NCBI RefSeq assembly: GCF_014651135.1
Contig: NZ_BMWH01000022.1
Span: forward strand, 1 to 64,000
Direction of reading: 5' to 3'
Source: Streptomyces echinoruber
Lineage (GTDB): Bacteria > Actinomycetota > Actinomycetes > Streptomycetales > Streptomycetaceae
Length of the DNA stretch: 64,000 bases
Below the pieces are notes generated by a model, which was given only the letters and a program-made list of their open reading frames with translations, ran no database searches and had not been told where the DNA came from. The position numbers and the translations under genes were made by a program. Positions 33,409 through 41,552 of this stretch are shown here, piece by piece; position 1 is the first letter of the stretch; each line of letters opens with the position of its first letter.

Positions 33409-34628
33409 GCCGCGGCGCCCGCCCCGCCGTCCAGCTGCGCCGCCTGCTGGTCGCGGCCGCGTCCGCGGGCACCGGCTTCCTCCTGCTCGGCACCCTCGGC
33501 CACGCCCTCGGCCACCCCGAGGCGCCCGCCGCCTCCCTGCTCCGCCTCGTCTGGTGCGCGGTGCCGCTGGCCGCGACCGTGCACCTGGCGCTCGCCGTCG
33601 CCCGCACCGACCCCGGCACCCGCCCCCGCCCCGGCCTGTCCGCCGTCGGCCTCGGCCCCGCCCACCTGATGGCCGTCTCGGCCCTCACCACCGCCCTGTC
33701 CTGCGCCCTCGGCTCCGGGCTGGCCCTGCTCCTCTTCCTCCACCTGCGCGGCGACCTCACGGGCCTGCCGTTCGACGGCGCGGCCACGGACCTGCTGGGC
33801 GGCGGCACCCCGCTGCCGGCGGCCGGGACACTGACCCTGCTGGCGCTGGTGCCGGGGACGGCCTCGGCCGTGGTGGCGTGGCAGCTGCGGCCGCGGGAGA
33901 AGGGCCGCGCCACCGCACCGGCGCCGGCACCCGCGCCGGGCGGTGCGAGCCGCCCTCACCCGGCACCGGGCGCCGCCGAAGCCGGGCCCGCCCTCGCCGT
34001 CGTCCCCTCCACCCTCCCCTGGGGCGTCGCCGTGCTGGCCGCCGGTCTCGCCGTGGAGACGTACGCGAGCCGCTCCGCCACCGCTTCCCTCACCCTGCCC
34101 GGCGGCCTGCCTCCCGGCCCCCTGGGCGTTCTGGCCGGCTGGCTGCTCACCGCCGTCGGACTCGCCCTCGCCGGCCCCGGTCTCACCCACCTGTGCGGCC
34201 GGCTGCTGCAGGCGGCGCGGCCCGGCGCGCTGCGGCTGCTGGCCGGGCGGATCCTGATGGCGGAGGCGCACCGGATCGGACGGCCGCTGGGCGTGGTGTG
34301 CGCGGTCGCGTCGGGCGCGTACACCACGGCCACCGTGCCGGCCGCGCCGCGCGCCCCGGCCGTCCTCGGCCCGCTCACCACACTCGGACCGCTCACCACG
34401 CTCGGCGGGCTGCTGGTCGCCGGCTGCGCGGTCGCGACGCTGCTGACCGCGGCCGTGGAGGCGCGGCAGGCGCGCGCGCAGCACACGGACGCCCTGCTGC
34501 GCCTCGGCGCGCCGGCCCGGACGCTGCGCGCGGCGGCCGCCCTGCGCACCGGCGCCCTCCTGGCCCTCCTCACCCCGCTGACCCTGCTGATCGCGCATCT
34601 GGCGGCCCTGCCGCTGACACACCGATGA
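33390..34628 (+). CDS. Multi-pass membrane protein, putative permease partner of the ABC ATPase
   Basis: A 412-residue, Ala/Leu-rich integral membrane protein with about eight hydrophobic segments and a proline-rich linker near the middle (TAPAPAPAPGGASRPHPAPG). The C-terminal half (EARQARAQHTDALLRLGAPA, then hydrophobic segments) resembles the end of FtsX-like permeases, but no firm family can be named. The GTG at 33390 overlaps the ATPase gene by 19 nt, strong evidence for a functional pair. The tandem LGPLTTLGPLTTLGG comes from a short internal repeat. Confidence 0.7.
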   Translation: MLALRLSRGARPAVQLRRLLVAAASAGTGFLLLGTLGHALGHPEAPAASLLRLVWCAVPLAATVHLALAVARTDPGTRPRPGLSAVGLGPAHLMAVSALTTALSCALGSGLALLLFLHLRGDLTGLPFDGAATDLLGGGTPLPAAGTLTLLALVPGTASAVVAWQLRPREKGRATAPAPAPAPGGASRPHPAPGAAEAGPALAVVPSTLPWGVAVLAAGLAVETYASRSATASLTLPGGLPPGPLGVLAGWLLTAVGLALAGPGLTHLCGRLLQAARPGALRLLAGRILMAEAHRIGRPLGVVCAVASGAYTTATVPAAPRAPAVLGPLTTLGPLTTLGGLLVAGCAVATLLTAAVEARQARAQHTDALLRLGAPARTLRAAAALRTGALLALLTPLTLLIAHLAALPLTHR

Positions 34629-34692
34629 GTTTCGCGCCGCGGCCCGGTCCACCTTCTCGAACGGCACACCATCAAGCACCGCGGGAGCGACC

Positions 34693-35100
34693 ATGTACCA
34701 GCAGATGATCTTCGTGAACCTGCCCGTGAACGACCTCGAGGCCGCGAAGAAGTTCTTCACGGACCTCGGCTACTCCCTCGACCCCCGGTTCAGCGACGAG
34801 AACGCGGCCTCGGTCGTGATCAGCGACACCATCTACGTGATGCTGCTGACCAAGCCGTTCTACGCGACGTTCACGAAGAAGGAGATCGCGGACGCCACCA
34901 CCACCAGCGAGGTGCTGCTGTGCCTGAGCGCCGAGAGCCGCGAGAAGGTCGACGAGCTGGTGGAGAAGGCCGTCGCCGCCGGCGGCACCGCCTCCGACCA
35001 GGTGCAGGACCAGGGCTTCATGTACGGCCGTGCCTTCGACGACCTCGACGGCCACACCTGGGAGGTGGTCTGGATGGACCCGGCGGCGATGCAGGGCTGA
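34693..35100 (+). CDS. VOC-superfamily (glyoxalase/bleomycin-resistance-like) protein
   Basis: A 135-residue protein with the two beta-alpha-beta-beta-beta halves of the VOC fold: MIFVNLPVNDLEAAKKFFTD at the start, and FMYGRAFDDLDGHTWEVVWM at the end with a typical metal-side glutamate. It resembles the PhnB/YaeR-like lactoylglutathione-lyase-related group. The ATG at 34693 has GGGAGCG upstream. No neighbouring gene suggests a substrate. Confidence 0.85.
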   Translation: MYQQMIFVNLPVNDLEAAKKFFTDLGYSLDPRFSDENAASVVISDTIYVMLLTKPFYATFTKKEIADATTTSEVLLCLSAESREKVDELVEKAVAAGGTASDQVQDQGFMYGRAFDDLDGHTWEVVWMDPAAMQG

Positions 35101-35147
35101 CCTCCCCGGGAGCTTCCCCTCCGAGCGCGTCCTCCTAGCATGGGCGG

Positions 35148-36284
35148 GTGCATTCGACACCCGCCCAGCCGTCCCGCCCGGCCCGTCACGACCGCGAGAT
35201 AGAGTCGCTCGCCGAGTTCGACGAGGTCCTCGCCGCGCACGGCTCCCTCGCCCACCATCGCGTGCAGTCCGTCGACCTGACGGGCCGTACGGAGGCACTG
35301 CTGGCCGCCGACACCACGGGCGCCGTCTTCCTCGGCTGCCCCATGGCCCCGGAGGCGGCCGCCCGAATCCGCGCCCGTGGCGCCCTGGTGTTCCCACCAG
35401 TGCCGGACCTGCCCTTCGACCCGTACCGCGGATTCGTCTACACGCCCCAGGAGTTGTACGACGGCCTGGACACGGCCGGGGGCTACGAGGCGACCCCGGA
35501 CGCGCGGGCGTACGCCTGGTTCCGGCGGACGCAGGCGGACGGGGACGTCTTCTCCTCCATGCTGCGCGCCCTGCACGACGACGCCGTCTGCGACGCGCTG
35601 GACGAACTCCTCGCCGGGGCCCGGGTGGTGGGCGTCATGGGCGGGCACGCCATGGCGCGCGGCACCGAGGAGTACGCCGGCGCCGCCCGGCTCGGACGGG
35701 AGCTGGCGCGCGCCGGGTTCACGGTGGCCACGGGCGGCGGACCCGGCGCGATGGAGGCCGCCAACCTCGGCGCGTACGCGGCCCCGTTCGACGAGCGGAT
35801 GCTCGGTGAGGCCCTGCAACTGCTGGCGAAGGCACCGTCGTTCGCCCCGTCGGTCACCGACTGGGCGCGCGCCGCGTTCGAGGTGCGCGACCGCTGGCCG
35901 GGCGGCGGGTCCTCGGTGGGCCTGCCCACCTGGTTCTACGGCCACGAGCCGCCCAACGCGTTCGCCGCGCACATCGCCAAGTACTTCGCCAACGCCGTCC
36001 GCGAGGACGGGCTGCTGGCCCGCTGCACCGCGGGCGTGGTGTTCCTGCCGGGCGCCGCCGGCACCGTGCAGGAGATCTTCGACAACGCGACGCCGAACTA
36101 CTACTCCTCCCGCGGCGAGCCGACGCCCATGGTGCTCGTGGACCGGGCGCACTGGACGGAGCGGCTGCCGGCGTGGCCGCTGCTGACGGCGCTGGCCCGC
36201 GGACGGGAGATGGAGGGGCGCATCGCCCTGGTCGACCGGATCGAGGAGGCCCCCGAGGCGTTGAAACGTCTCAGCGCTTCATGA
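35148..36284 (+). CDS. LOG-family Rossmann-fold protein (lysine decarboxylase-like)
   Basis: A 378-residue protein with the LOG signature: VVGVMGGHAMARG, then TVATGGGPGAMEAANLGAYA and VVFLPGAAGTVQEIFDNAT (the PGGxGTxxE variant PGAAGTVQE). Relatives release cytokinin bases from nucleotide monophosphates or cleave purine nucleotides. This is a long form with about 140 extra N-terminal residues. The GTG at 35148 gives MHSTPAQPS. The last codons fall in a 10-bp tandem repeat, so the reading frame end depends on repeat number. Confidence 0.8.
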   Translation: MHSTPAQPSRPARHDREIESLAEFDEVLAAHGSLAHHRVQSVDLTGRTEALLAADTTGAVFLGCPMAPEAAARIRARGALVFPPVPDLPFDPYRGFVYTPQELYDGLDTAGGYEATPDARAYAWFRRTQADGDVFSSMLRALHDDAVCDALDELLAGARVVGVMGGHAMARGTEEYAGAARLGRELARAGFTVATGGGPGAMEAANLGAYAAPFDERMLGEALQLLAKAPSFAPSVTDWARAAFEVRDRWPGGGSSVGLPTWFYGHEPPNAFAAHIAKYFANAVREDGLLARCTAGVVFLPGAAGTVQEIFDNATPNYYSSRGEPTPMVLVDRAHWTERLPAWPLLTALARGREMEGRIALVDRIEEAPEALKRLSAS

Positions 36285-36305
36285 GGCTTCATGAGGCTTC
36301 ATGAA
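36276..36305. repeat. 10-bp tandem repeat at the LOG gene end
   Basis: GCTTCATGAG occurs three times in tandem (last copy ends AA). The first copy contains the TGA stop of the preceding gene. Confidence 0.9.
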
Positions 36306-36339
36306 CGGGCAAAGCCAACGCCTCTGAGGGGCATGCGCG

Positions 36340-36367
36340 TTGACATCACTTATGGAACGCTTATAAA
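36340..36367 (+). promoter_or_regulatory. Near-consensus vegetative promoter of the LAETG gene
   Basis: TTGACA (36340-36345) and TATAAA (36362-36367) are 16 bp apart, close to the HrdB consensus and unusual for this GC-rich window. Transcription would begin near 36374 and give a leader of about 90 nt. Confidence 0.75.
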
Positions 36368-36462
36368 CGTGTGATCCTGCCGGGGCGATGGCGGCCGCGT
36401 CTCTCACCGCCGCTTCCGCCCCGCTCAACCCCCCGCAATTGCGCATCCCGTGAAGGGCAAAC

Positions 36463-37188
36463 GTGGCCATCTCGTCCGCAACCAGTGAATTCCGCGCATC
36501 CCGCCGCACCGCACGCGCCGTGCGTGTCCTGGGCGTCGGTGCCGCCTCCGCCGCGCTGGCGCTCGGCGCCGCCGGCACCGCGTTCTCCTGCACCATCCGT
36601 GATTTCAAGGCCGAGGCGTCCTGCGACGGCGCCCAGGGCGTCATCACCGTCACCGACACCGACGCCTCCGGCACCCCGGCCGTGATCTCCGTGTTCCTGG
36701 AGAACAACGGCGCCGACGTGAAGAAGATCGGCCAGCAGAAGGTCAAGGGTTCCCGCGAGGGCACCACCGTGACCTTCGCCGAGGACTGGAAGCCGAACGC
36801 GACGTACCGCATCCACGTCAAGGCCGCCAACCTCGTCAACGAGGACATCACGCCGAACCTGACCACCCCGTCCCAGGCCTGCTCGGCCGGGCAGTCCGCG
36901 AGCCCGTCGCCGTCGGACACCCCGACGCCGTCGGCGTCCGCCCCGTCCGCCTCCGCCCCGGCCGCCTCCGGCAGCCCGGCCCCGGCGCCGTCCTCCTCCG
37001 ACAGCGCCGAAGCGCCGGCGCCCTCCGCGAGCAACGCCCCGTCGGCCGCGGCCGGCGAGTCCAACCTCGCGGAGACCGGTAGCTCCAACACCGGCCTGAT
37101 CGCCGGCATCGCCGCGGCGCTCATCGCCGTCGGCGGCGGCGCGGTCTTCTTCGGCCTGCGCCGACGCGGCGCGAACGGCGGCCGCTGA
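36463..37188 (+). CDS. Sortase-anchored LAETG surface protein
   Basis: A 241-residue exported protein. The signal peptide spans about residues 1-42 (RASRRTARAVRV then a hydrophobic run ending GTAFS). A compact beta-rich domain follows (CTIRDFKAEASCDGAQG, with cysteines near both ends), then an Ser/Pro/Ala-rich stalk. The C-terminal sorting signal is LAETG at about 207, a hydrophobic helix and RRRGANGGR. LAxTG is the class E sortase motif of actinobacteria. The GTG at 36463 was chosen for the signal peptide. It has its own strong promoter. The ligand or role of the domain is unknown. Confidence 0.88.
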   Translation: MAISSATSEFRASRRTARAVRVLGVGAASAALALGAAGTAFSCTIRDFKAEASCDGAQGVITVTDTDASGTPAVISVFLENNGADVKKIGQQKVKGSREGTTVTFAEDWKPNATYRIHVKAANLVNEDITPNLTTPSQACSAGQSASPSPSDTPTPSASAPSASAPAASGSPAPAPSSSDSAEAPAPSASNAPSAAAGESNLAETGSSNTGLIAGIAAALIAVGGGAVFFGLRRRGANGGR

Positions 37189-37275
37189 AAGCCGGTAGCG
37201 GAACAGCACCGGACCGGCACCTGACCGGCACCGGGTAGCAGCCGGCCGATCACGCGGCCGGAGGGCGTGACCGAC

Positions 37276-37307
37276 GTGGCCCGCTCCGCACCCGCGGGGC
37301 GGGCCAC
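37276..37307. terminator. Hairpin between convergent genes
   Basis: GTGGCCCGC and GCGGGCCAC pair over 9 bp with a 14-nt loop, between the LAETG gene and thiQ, which face each other. Confidence 0.45.
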
Positions 37308-37431
37308 AGCCGTCGGGCCACCGCGGCCGGGCCGCGGATGGTGAGCGGCCGGTCGGCCGAACGCCGTGCGCTCCAGCCACACCGGTCGTACGGAACAGGG
37401 GGCGTCATGCCCGCACCTACGATCCGGCCCC

Positions 37432-38451
37432 TCAGCCCAGCACGGCGATTTCCGCCGCGTCGAACGCCACGCCGACCTCCTGGCCCACCTCGGGCGCCTC
37501 GCGCAGGGCGCAGGCCGCCTGGAGGCGGGGCGCGTCGCGGGGCTGGAGGTGGACGGCGACGTGGGTGCCCTGGAAGGTGCGGGCGGTCACCGTGCAGCGC
37601 AGGCCCTCGGCGGCGGGCACCAGCCGGACGCCCGCGGGCCGTACGAGGAGGGTGCGGGTGCCCCGCGGGGAGTCCTCGGGCACCGGCAGTTTGCCCCACG
37701 GGGTGTCCGCGGCCGTGTCGCCGACGGTGGCCTGCACGACGTTGTCGAAGCCGAGGAACCGGGCGACGAACGCGTCCGCCGGCCGCTGCCACACCTGAAG
37801 CGGCGTGCCGCTCTGGGCGATGCGCCCGTCGCGCATCACCACCACCCGGTCGGCGAGCGCGAACGCCTCGCCCTGGTCGTGCGTGACGGCGAGCACCGTG
37901 GTGCCCAGCCGGCCGAACAGCTCCCGCAGTTCGACGACGAGCCGCTCCCGCAGCGAGCGGTCGAGCTGGCCGAGCGGCTCGTCCAGCATCAGCAGCCGGG
38001 GCCGGGCGGCCAGGGCGCGGGCGAGCGCCACCCGCTGCTGCTCGCCGCCCGACAGCGCGGCCACGGCCCGCCGCTCCGCCCCGGGCAGCCCGACGAGTTC
38101 CAGCAACTCCCTGACGCGCTCGGCCTGTTCCCGCCGGTCGGCGCCGTGCATGCGCGGCCCGAAGGCCACGTTGCCGGCCACGTCCCGGTGCGGGAAGAGC
38201 TGGTGGTCCTGGAACATCAGCCCCACTCCGCGCCGGTGCGCCGGAACCCCGGCCTGGTCGCGGCCGTCGAGCAGCACCCGCCCGGCGTCCAGCGGCTGCA
38301 GCCCGGCCACCGCGCGCAGCAGCGTCGACTTGCCGCTGCCGCTGGGTCCGAGCACGCACACGATCTCGCCCTCGGCGACGTCGAGGTCGACGGCGTCCAG
38401 CACGGTGCGCCGCCCGAACCGGACGGTCGCCCCCTGAAGGCCGAGCAGCAT
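37432..38451 (-). CDS. thiQ: Thiamine ABC transporter ATP-binding protein
   Basis: A 339-residue ATPase: Walker A GPSGSGKST (35-43), Q-loop in LMFQDHQLFPH, signature LSGGEQQR, Walker B LLMLDEP and switch histidine in AVTHDQGEA, followed by a TOBE-like C-terminus. The ATG overlaps the permease stop codon by one base (TGATG). It is the third gene of a TPP-riboswitch operon, which defines its substrate as thiamine or a precursor better than the sequence itself does. Confidence 0.85.
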   Translation of the reverse strand: MLLGLQGATVRFGRRTVLDAVDLDVAEGEIVCVLGPSGSGKSTLLRAVAGLQPLDAGRVLLDGRDQAGVPAHRRGVGLMFQDHQLFPHRDVAGNVAFGPRMHGADRREQAERVRELLELVGLPGAERRAVAALSGGEQQRVALARALAARPRLLMLDEPLGQLDRSLRERLVVELRELFGRLGTTVLAVTHDQGEAFALADRVVVMRDGRIAQSGTPLQVWQRPADAFVARFLGFDNVVQATVGDTAADTPWGKLPVPEDSPRGTRTLLVRPAGVRLVPAAEGLRCTVTARTFQGTHVAVHLQPRDAPRLQAACALREAPEVGQEVGVAFDAAEIAVLG

Positions 38452-40184
38452 CAGAACTCCCCCGTGGGGTCGGTACGGTCACCGGTCGTCCTGCCGCGCA
38501 GCCCCTCCAGGAGCAGCAGGGTCGCGGCGCACACCAGCATCAGGATCGTCGAGAGGGCCATCGCCTGGCCGTAGTTGAGGTCGCCGGGGCGGCCGAGCAG
38601 GCGGGTCACGGCGACCGGCAGCGTGGGCCGGTCGGGCCTGGCGATGAACACCGTCGCCCCGAACTCGCCGAGCGAGACGGCGAAGGCGAACCCGGCGGCG
38701 ATCAGCAGCGCCCGCCGCACCAGCGGCAGGTCCACCGCGCGCCACACCCGCCACGGCGACGCCCCGAGCACGGCCGCCGCCTCCCGCAGCCGTGTGTCGA
38801 CCGCGCGCAGCACCGGCAGCATGGTCCGCACCACGAAGGGCACGCCGACCAGCGCCTGCGCGAGCGGCACCAGGATCCAGGAGGCCCGCAGGTCCAGCGG
38901 CGGGGTGTCCAGGGCGATCAGGAAGCCGAAGCCGACGGTCACCGCGGACACGCCGAGCGGCAGCATCAGCAGCGCGTCGAAGCCGCGCACGAGCCGGCCC
39001 GCGTCCCGCCGGGCCAGCGCCCCGGCGGCCAGGCCGCCGATCGCCACGGCGATGGCGGTGGCGGCCAGCGCGTACTCCAGGGAGGTGCCGATCGCGGTGA
39101 TCGGCGCGACGAGGAAGATGTTGCCGTCGTCGCTGCTCAACGCCCGGTAGTAGCGCAGGCCGGGCGCGTCCAGGGACCGCTGCACCAGGACGGCGAGCGG
39201 CAGCAGCACCAGGACGGCGACGGAGAGCAGGACGCCGGTGAGCAGCGCCCACTGCGTCGCGCCGCGCGGCCGGCGGGCGGTGCGGGAGGCGTCCACCAGG
39301 CGCAGGGCCCTCTCGCGGCGCCGCACGGTGCGGGCGTGCACGGCGAGGATCGCGGCGACGGCGGCGAACTGGACCAGGGTGAGGACGGCGGCCGTGGACA
39401 GGTCGAAGATCTCGGAGGTCTGCCGGTAGATCTCCACCTCCAGGGTGGCGAAGCGGGGTCCGCCGAGGATCTGCACGACGCCGAAGGAGGTGAAGGTGAA
39501 CAGGAAGACCATCAGGGCGGCGGCCGCCACGGCGGGCGCGAGGGCGGGCAGGGTGACGGTGCGCCAGGCGGTGAGGCGGGACGCGCCGAGCATCCGGGCC
39601 GCCTCCTCCTGCCGCGGGTCGAGTTGCGCCCACAGGCCGCCCACCGTGCGGACGACGACCGCGTAGTTGAAGAAGACGTGCGCGAGCAGGATGGCCCACA
39701 CGGTCGTGTCCAGCCGTACGCCCCACAGCGTGTCCAGCAGCCCGCCGCGGCCGACGAGCGCGAGCCACGCCGAGCCGGCGACCACCGTGGGCAGCACGAA
39801 CGGCACGGTGACCACGGCCCGCAGCAGCCGGCGGCCGGGGAAGTCCAGGCGCGCCAGGACGTAGGCGCCGGGCAGGGCCACCAGCAGCGTGAGCGCGGTG
39901 GAGGCCAGCGCCTGCCAGGTGGTGAACCACAGCACGTGCCGGACGCCGCCGTCGCCGAGCACGTCCGCGATCCGCCCGGGGCGCCAGTGGCCGTCCGCCT
40001 TCAGGCCGCGCGCGACGATCGCGGCGACCGGGTAGGCGAAGAACACCGCGAAGAACGCGGCGGGCACGGCCAGGAGAGCGAGCCGCGCCGCGCCGGAACG
40101 GCGGGCAGAGCGGCCGTTCCCATCAGTACCGGCCGCTGTGCCCGCCTCGGTCGTCCGGGCTACTTCAGGACGAGTGACGTCCAC
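38451..40184 (-). CDS. thiP: Thiamine ABC transporter permease (two fused permease domains)
   Basis: A 577-residue protein with two binding-protein-dependent permease domains, each ending in an EAA loop (DPRQEEAARMLGASRLTAWR and DTRLREAAAVLGASPWRVWR), and about twelve helices in all. The duplicated layout is that of ThiP/FbpB. The GTG at 40184 (MDVTRPEVARTT) overlaps the thiB end by 25 nt; no ATG is available in frame before the first helix. With ThiB and ThiQ it forms an importer under TPP control. Confidence 0.85.
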   Translation of the reverse strand: MDVTRPEVARTTEAGTAAGTDGNGRSARRSGAARLALLAVPAAFFAVFFAYPVAAIVARGLKADGHWRPGRIADVLGDGGVRHVLWFTTWQALASTALTLLVALPGAYVLARLDFPGRRLLRAVVTVPFVLPTVVAGSAWLALVGRGGLLDTLWGVRLDTTVWAILLAHVFFNYAVVVRTVGGLWAQLDPRQEEAARMLGASRLTAWRTVTLPALAPAVAAAALMVFLFTFTSFGVVQILGGPRFATLEVEIYRQTSEIFDLSTAAVLTLVQFAAVAAILAVHARTVRRRERALRLVDASRTARRPRGATQWALLTGVLLSVAVLVLLPLAVLVQRSLDAPGLRYYRALSSDDGNIFLVAPITAIGTSLEYALAATAIAVAIGGLAAGALARRDAGRLVRGFDALLMLPLGVSAVTVGFGFLIALDTPPLDLRASWILVPLAQALVGVPFVVRTMLPVLRAVDTRLREAAAVLGASPWRVWRAVDLPLVRRALLIAAGFAFAVSLGEFGATVFIARPDRPTLPVAVTRLLGRPGDLNYGQAMALSTILMLVCAATLLLLEGLRGRTTGDRTDPTGEF

Positions 40185-41299
40185 GACTTGACCCACTGGT
40201 CGCGGTTGGCGGCGATCCTGCCGGGGGCCATGGTCTCGGGGTCCTTGGCCTGCGGCCCGTACGCGGTGAACTCGGCGGGCACCCGCGCGCCCTCGACCAC
40301 CGGGTAGACGAACATGTTGAGCGGCATGTCCTGCTGGAACTCCTTGGTGAGCAGGAAGTCCAGGAACGCCTTGCCGCCCTTGGGGTTGCGGGCGTTGCTG
40401 AGCAGACCCGCGTACTCGACCTGCCGGAAGCAGGTGCCCGTGGCCACGCCGGTGGGCGCGGTCTTCGGCCGGGGGTCGGCGTAGACGACCTCGGCGGGCG
40501 GCGAGGAGGCGTACGACACGACCAGCGGCCGGTCGCCGTGCGCCTTGCGGCCGCCCGAGGAGCCGGAGAACTCCTCGTCGTAGGCCTGTTCCCAGCTGTC
40601 GACGACCTTGACGCCGTTGGCCTTCAGCTTCTTCCAGTACGCCTGCCAGCCTCCCCCAGAGGCTCCGCCCTGGGAGGTGCCCCCATCGCCGTACCTGGCG
40701 GCGGTGCCCAGCAGGAAGCCGAGGCCGGGCGAGGAGGTGGCGGCGTTCTCGGTGACAAGGAGGTTCTTGTACTGGGGCTTGACCAGGTCGTCGAAGGTCT
40801 TCGGCGGGGCCAGCTCGTGCTTGCTGAAGTAGGCCTTGTCGTAGTTGACGCAGATGTCGCCGGTGTCGATGGGCGTGACCCGGTGCTGGGCGGTGCCGGC
40901 GCGGTACTCCGGCTTGACGCTGCCGGAGCCCTTCGCCTCGTACGGCTGGAACAGGCCGTTGTCGAGGGCGCGGGAGAGCAGGGTGTTGTCGACGCCGAAG
41001 AAGACGTCGCCCTGCGGGTTGTCCTTGGTCAGGATCGCCTTGTTGACGGCCTGGCCGGCGTCGCCGCTCTTGAGGACCCTGACCCGGTAGCCGGACTGCT
41101 TCTCGAAGTCCTTCAGGACGTTCTTCGACACGGCCCACGAGTCGTGGCTGACCAGCGTGACCGTCGTGCCGCCGGTCCCGGCGCCGGTCCCGCCGGAGCC
41201 CTGCGTGCCGGACGAGCCGCACGCGGTGAGCGTGACGAGTCCCAGGCCGACGACGGCGGCCGCGACCTTCGTGGCGTGGTGCACGGACTGCACGGACAT
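40160..41299 (-). CDS. thiB: Thiamine-binding lipoprotein of ABC transporter
   Basis: A 379-residue solute-binding lipoprotein. The signal peptide ends in lipobox LTAC (before GSSGTQGSGG), and the mature part starts TTVTLVSHDSWAVSKNVLKD, like ThiB (tbpA). GDVFFGVDNTLLSRALDNGL and the tyrosine-rich NTGDICVNY-type segment are family features. The ATG at 41299 has AGGAGGA upstream. An in-frame glycine-rich insert (GGTSQGGASGGGW, about 210-222) coincides with a palindromic repeat element in the DNA. A TPP riboswitch controls the operon. Confidence 0.88.
   Translation of the reverse strand: MSVQSVHHATKVAAAVVGLGLVTLTACGSSGTQGSGGTGAGTGGTTVTLVSHDSWAVSKNVLKDFEKQSGYRVRVLKSGDAGQAVNKAILTKDNPQGDVFFGVDNTLLSRALDNGLFQPYEAKGSGSVKPEYRAGTAQHRVTPIDTGDICVNYDKAYFSKHELAPPKTFDDLVKPQYKNLLVTENAATSSPGLGFLLGTAARYGDGGTSQGGASGGGWQAYWKKLKANGVKVVDSWEQAYDEEFSGSSGGRKAHGDRPLVVSYASSPPAEVVYADPRPKTAPTGVATGTCFRQVEYAGLLSNARNPKGGKAFLDFLLTKEFQQDMPLNMFVYPVVEGARVPAEFTAYGPQAKDPETMAPGRIAANRDQWVKSWTSLVLK
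40650..40685. repeat. Palindromic repeat element inside thiB
   Basis: CCTCCCCCAGAGGCT...CCCTGGGAGGTGCCCCCA is an imperfect inverted repeat of the kind seen scattered through Streptomyces genomes (from memory). It is inserted in frame and encodes the glycine-rich insert of ThiB. Confidence 0.65.
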
Positions 41300-41335
41300 T
41301 CCTCCTGGCTGACGGACTGACCAGGAAGAGACGCG

Positions 41336-41385
41336 GCCCTGCCCGGGGCCTTGCGGAGCGGACTCCGGCGGCTCCCGGGCAGGGC
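41336..41385 (-). promoter_or_regulatory. Expression-platform hairpin of the TPP riboswitch
   Basis: GCCCTGCCCGGG and CCCGGGCAGGGC pair over 12 bp, placed in the mRNA between the aptamer and the thiB ribosome-binding site. It could be the terminator or an alternative stem, and no T-run follows. Confidence 0.6.
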
Positions 41386-41408
41386 GCAACAGCTCGAGTG
41401 AAGACCGA

Positions 41409-41493
41409 TCTCCCTACCCAGAATGACCTGGGCGAGGTTCGGAGGGTCTGCGGCCCGGTTGCCGCACTCTCAGCGCTGTGGCGCTCCCCTGTC
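41409..41493 (-). ncRNA. TPP riboswitch (THI element)
   Basis: Read on the minus strand, the sequence has the thi-box order AGGGGAGCGCC, GCTGAGAGTGCGG, GACCCTCCGAACCT and CCAGGTCATTCTGGGTAGGGA. These are the conserved aptamer pieces (GCTGAGA and ACCCTT-GAACCT variants). It lies 110 bp upstream of thiB, so TPP should lower expression of the transporter operon. Confidence 0.92.
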
Positions 41494-41506
41494 GGAAATT
41501 GGACAT

Positions 41507-41534
41507 GTTGACCGTATGAAGTTGACCGTATGAA
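41507..41534. repeat. 14-bp duplication in the thi operon promoter region
   Basis: GTTGACCGTATGAA occurs twice in tandem, just upstream of the riboswitch. On the minus strand each copy offers a TACGGT -10-like hexamer. Confidence 0.85.
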
Positions 41535-41552
41535 GTTGTTGACGGGCACAGA

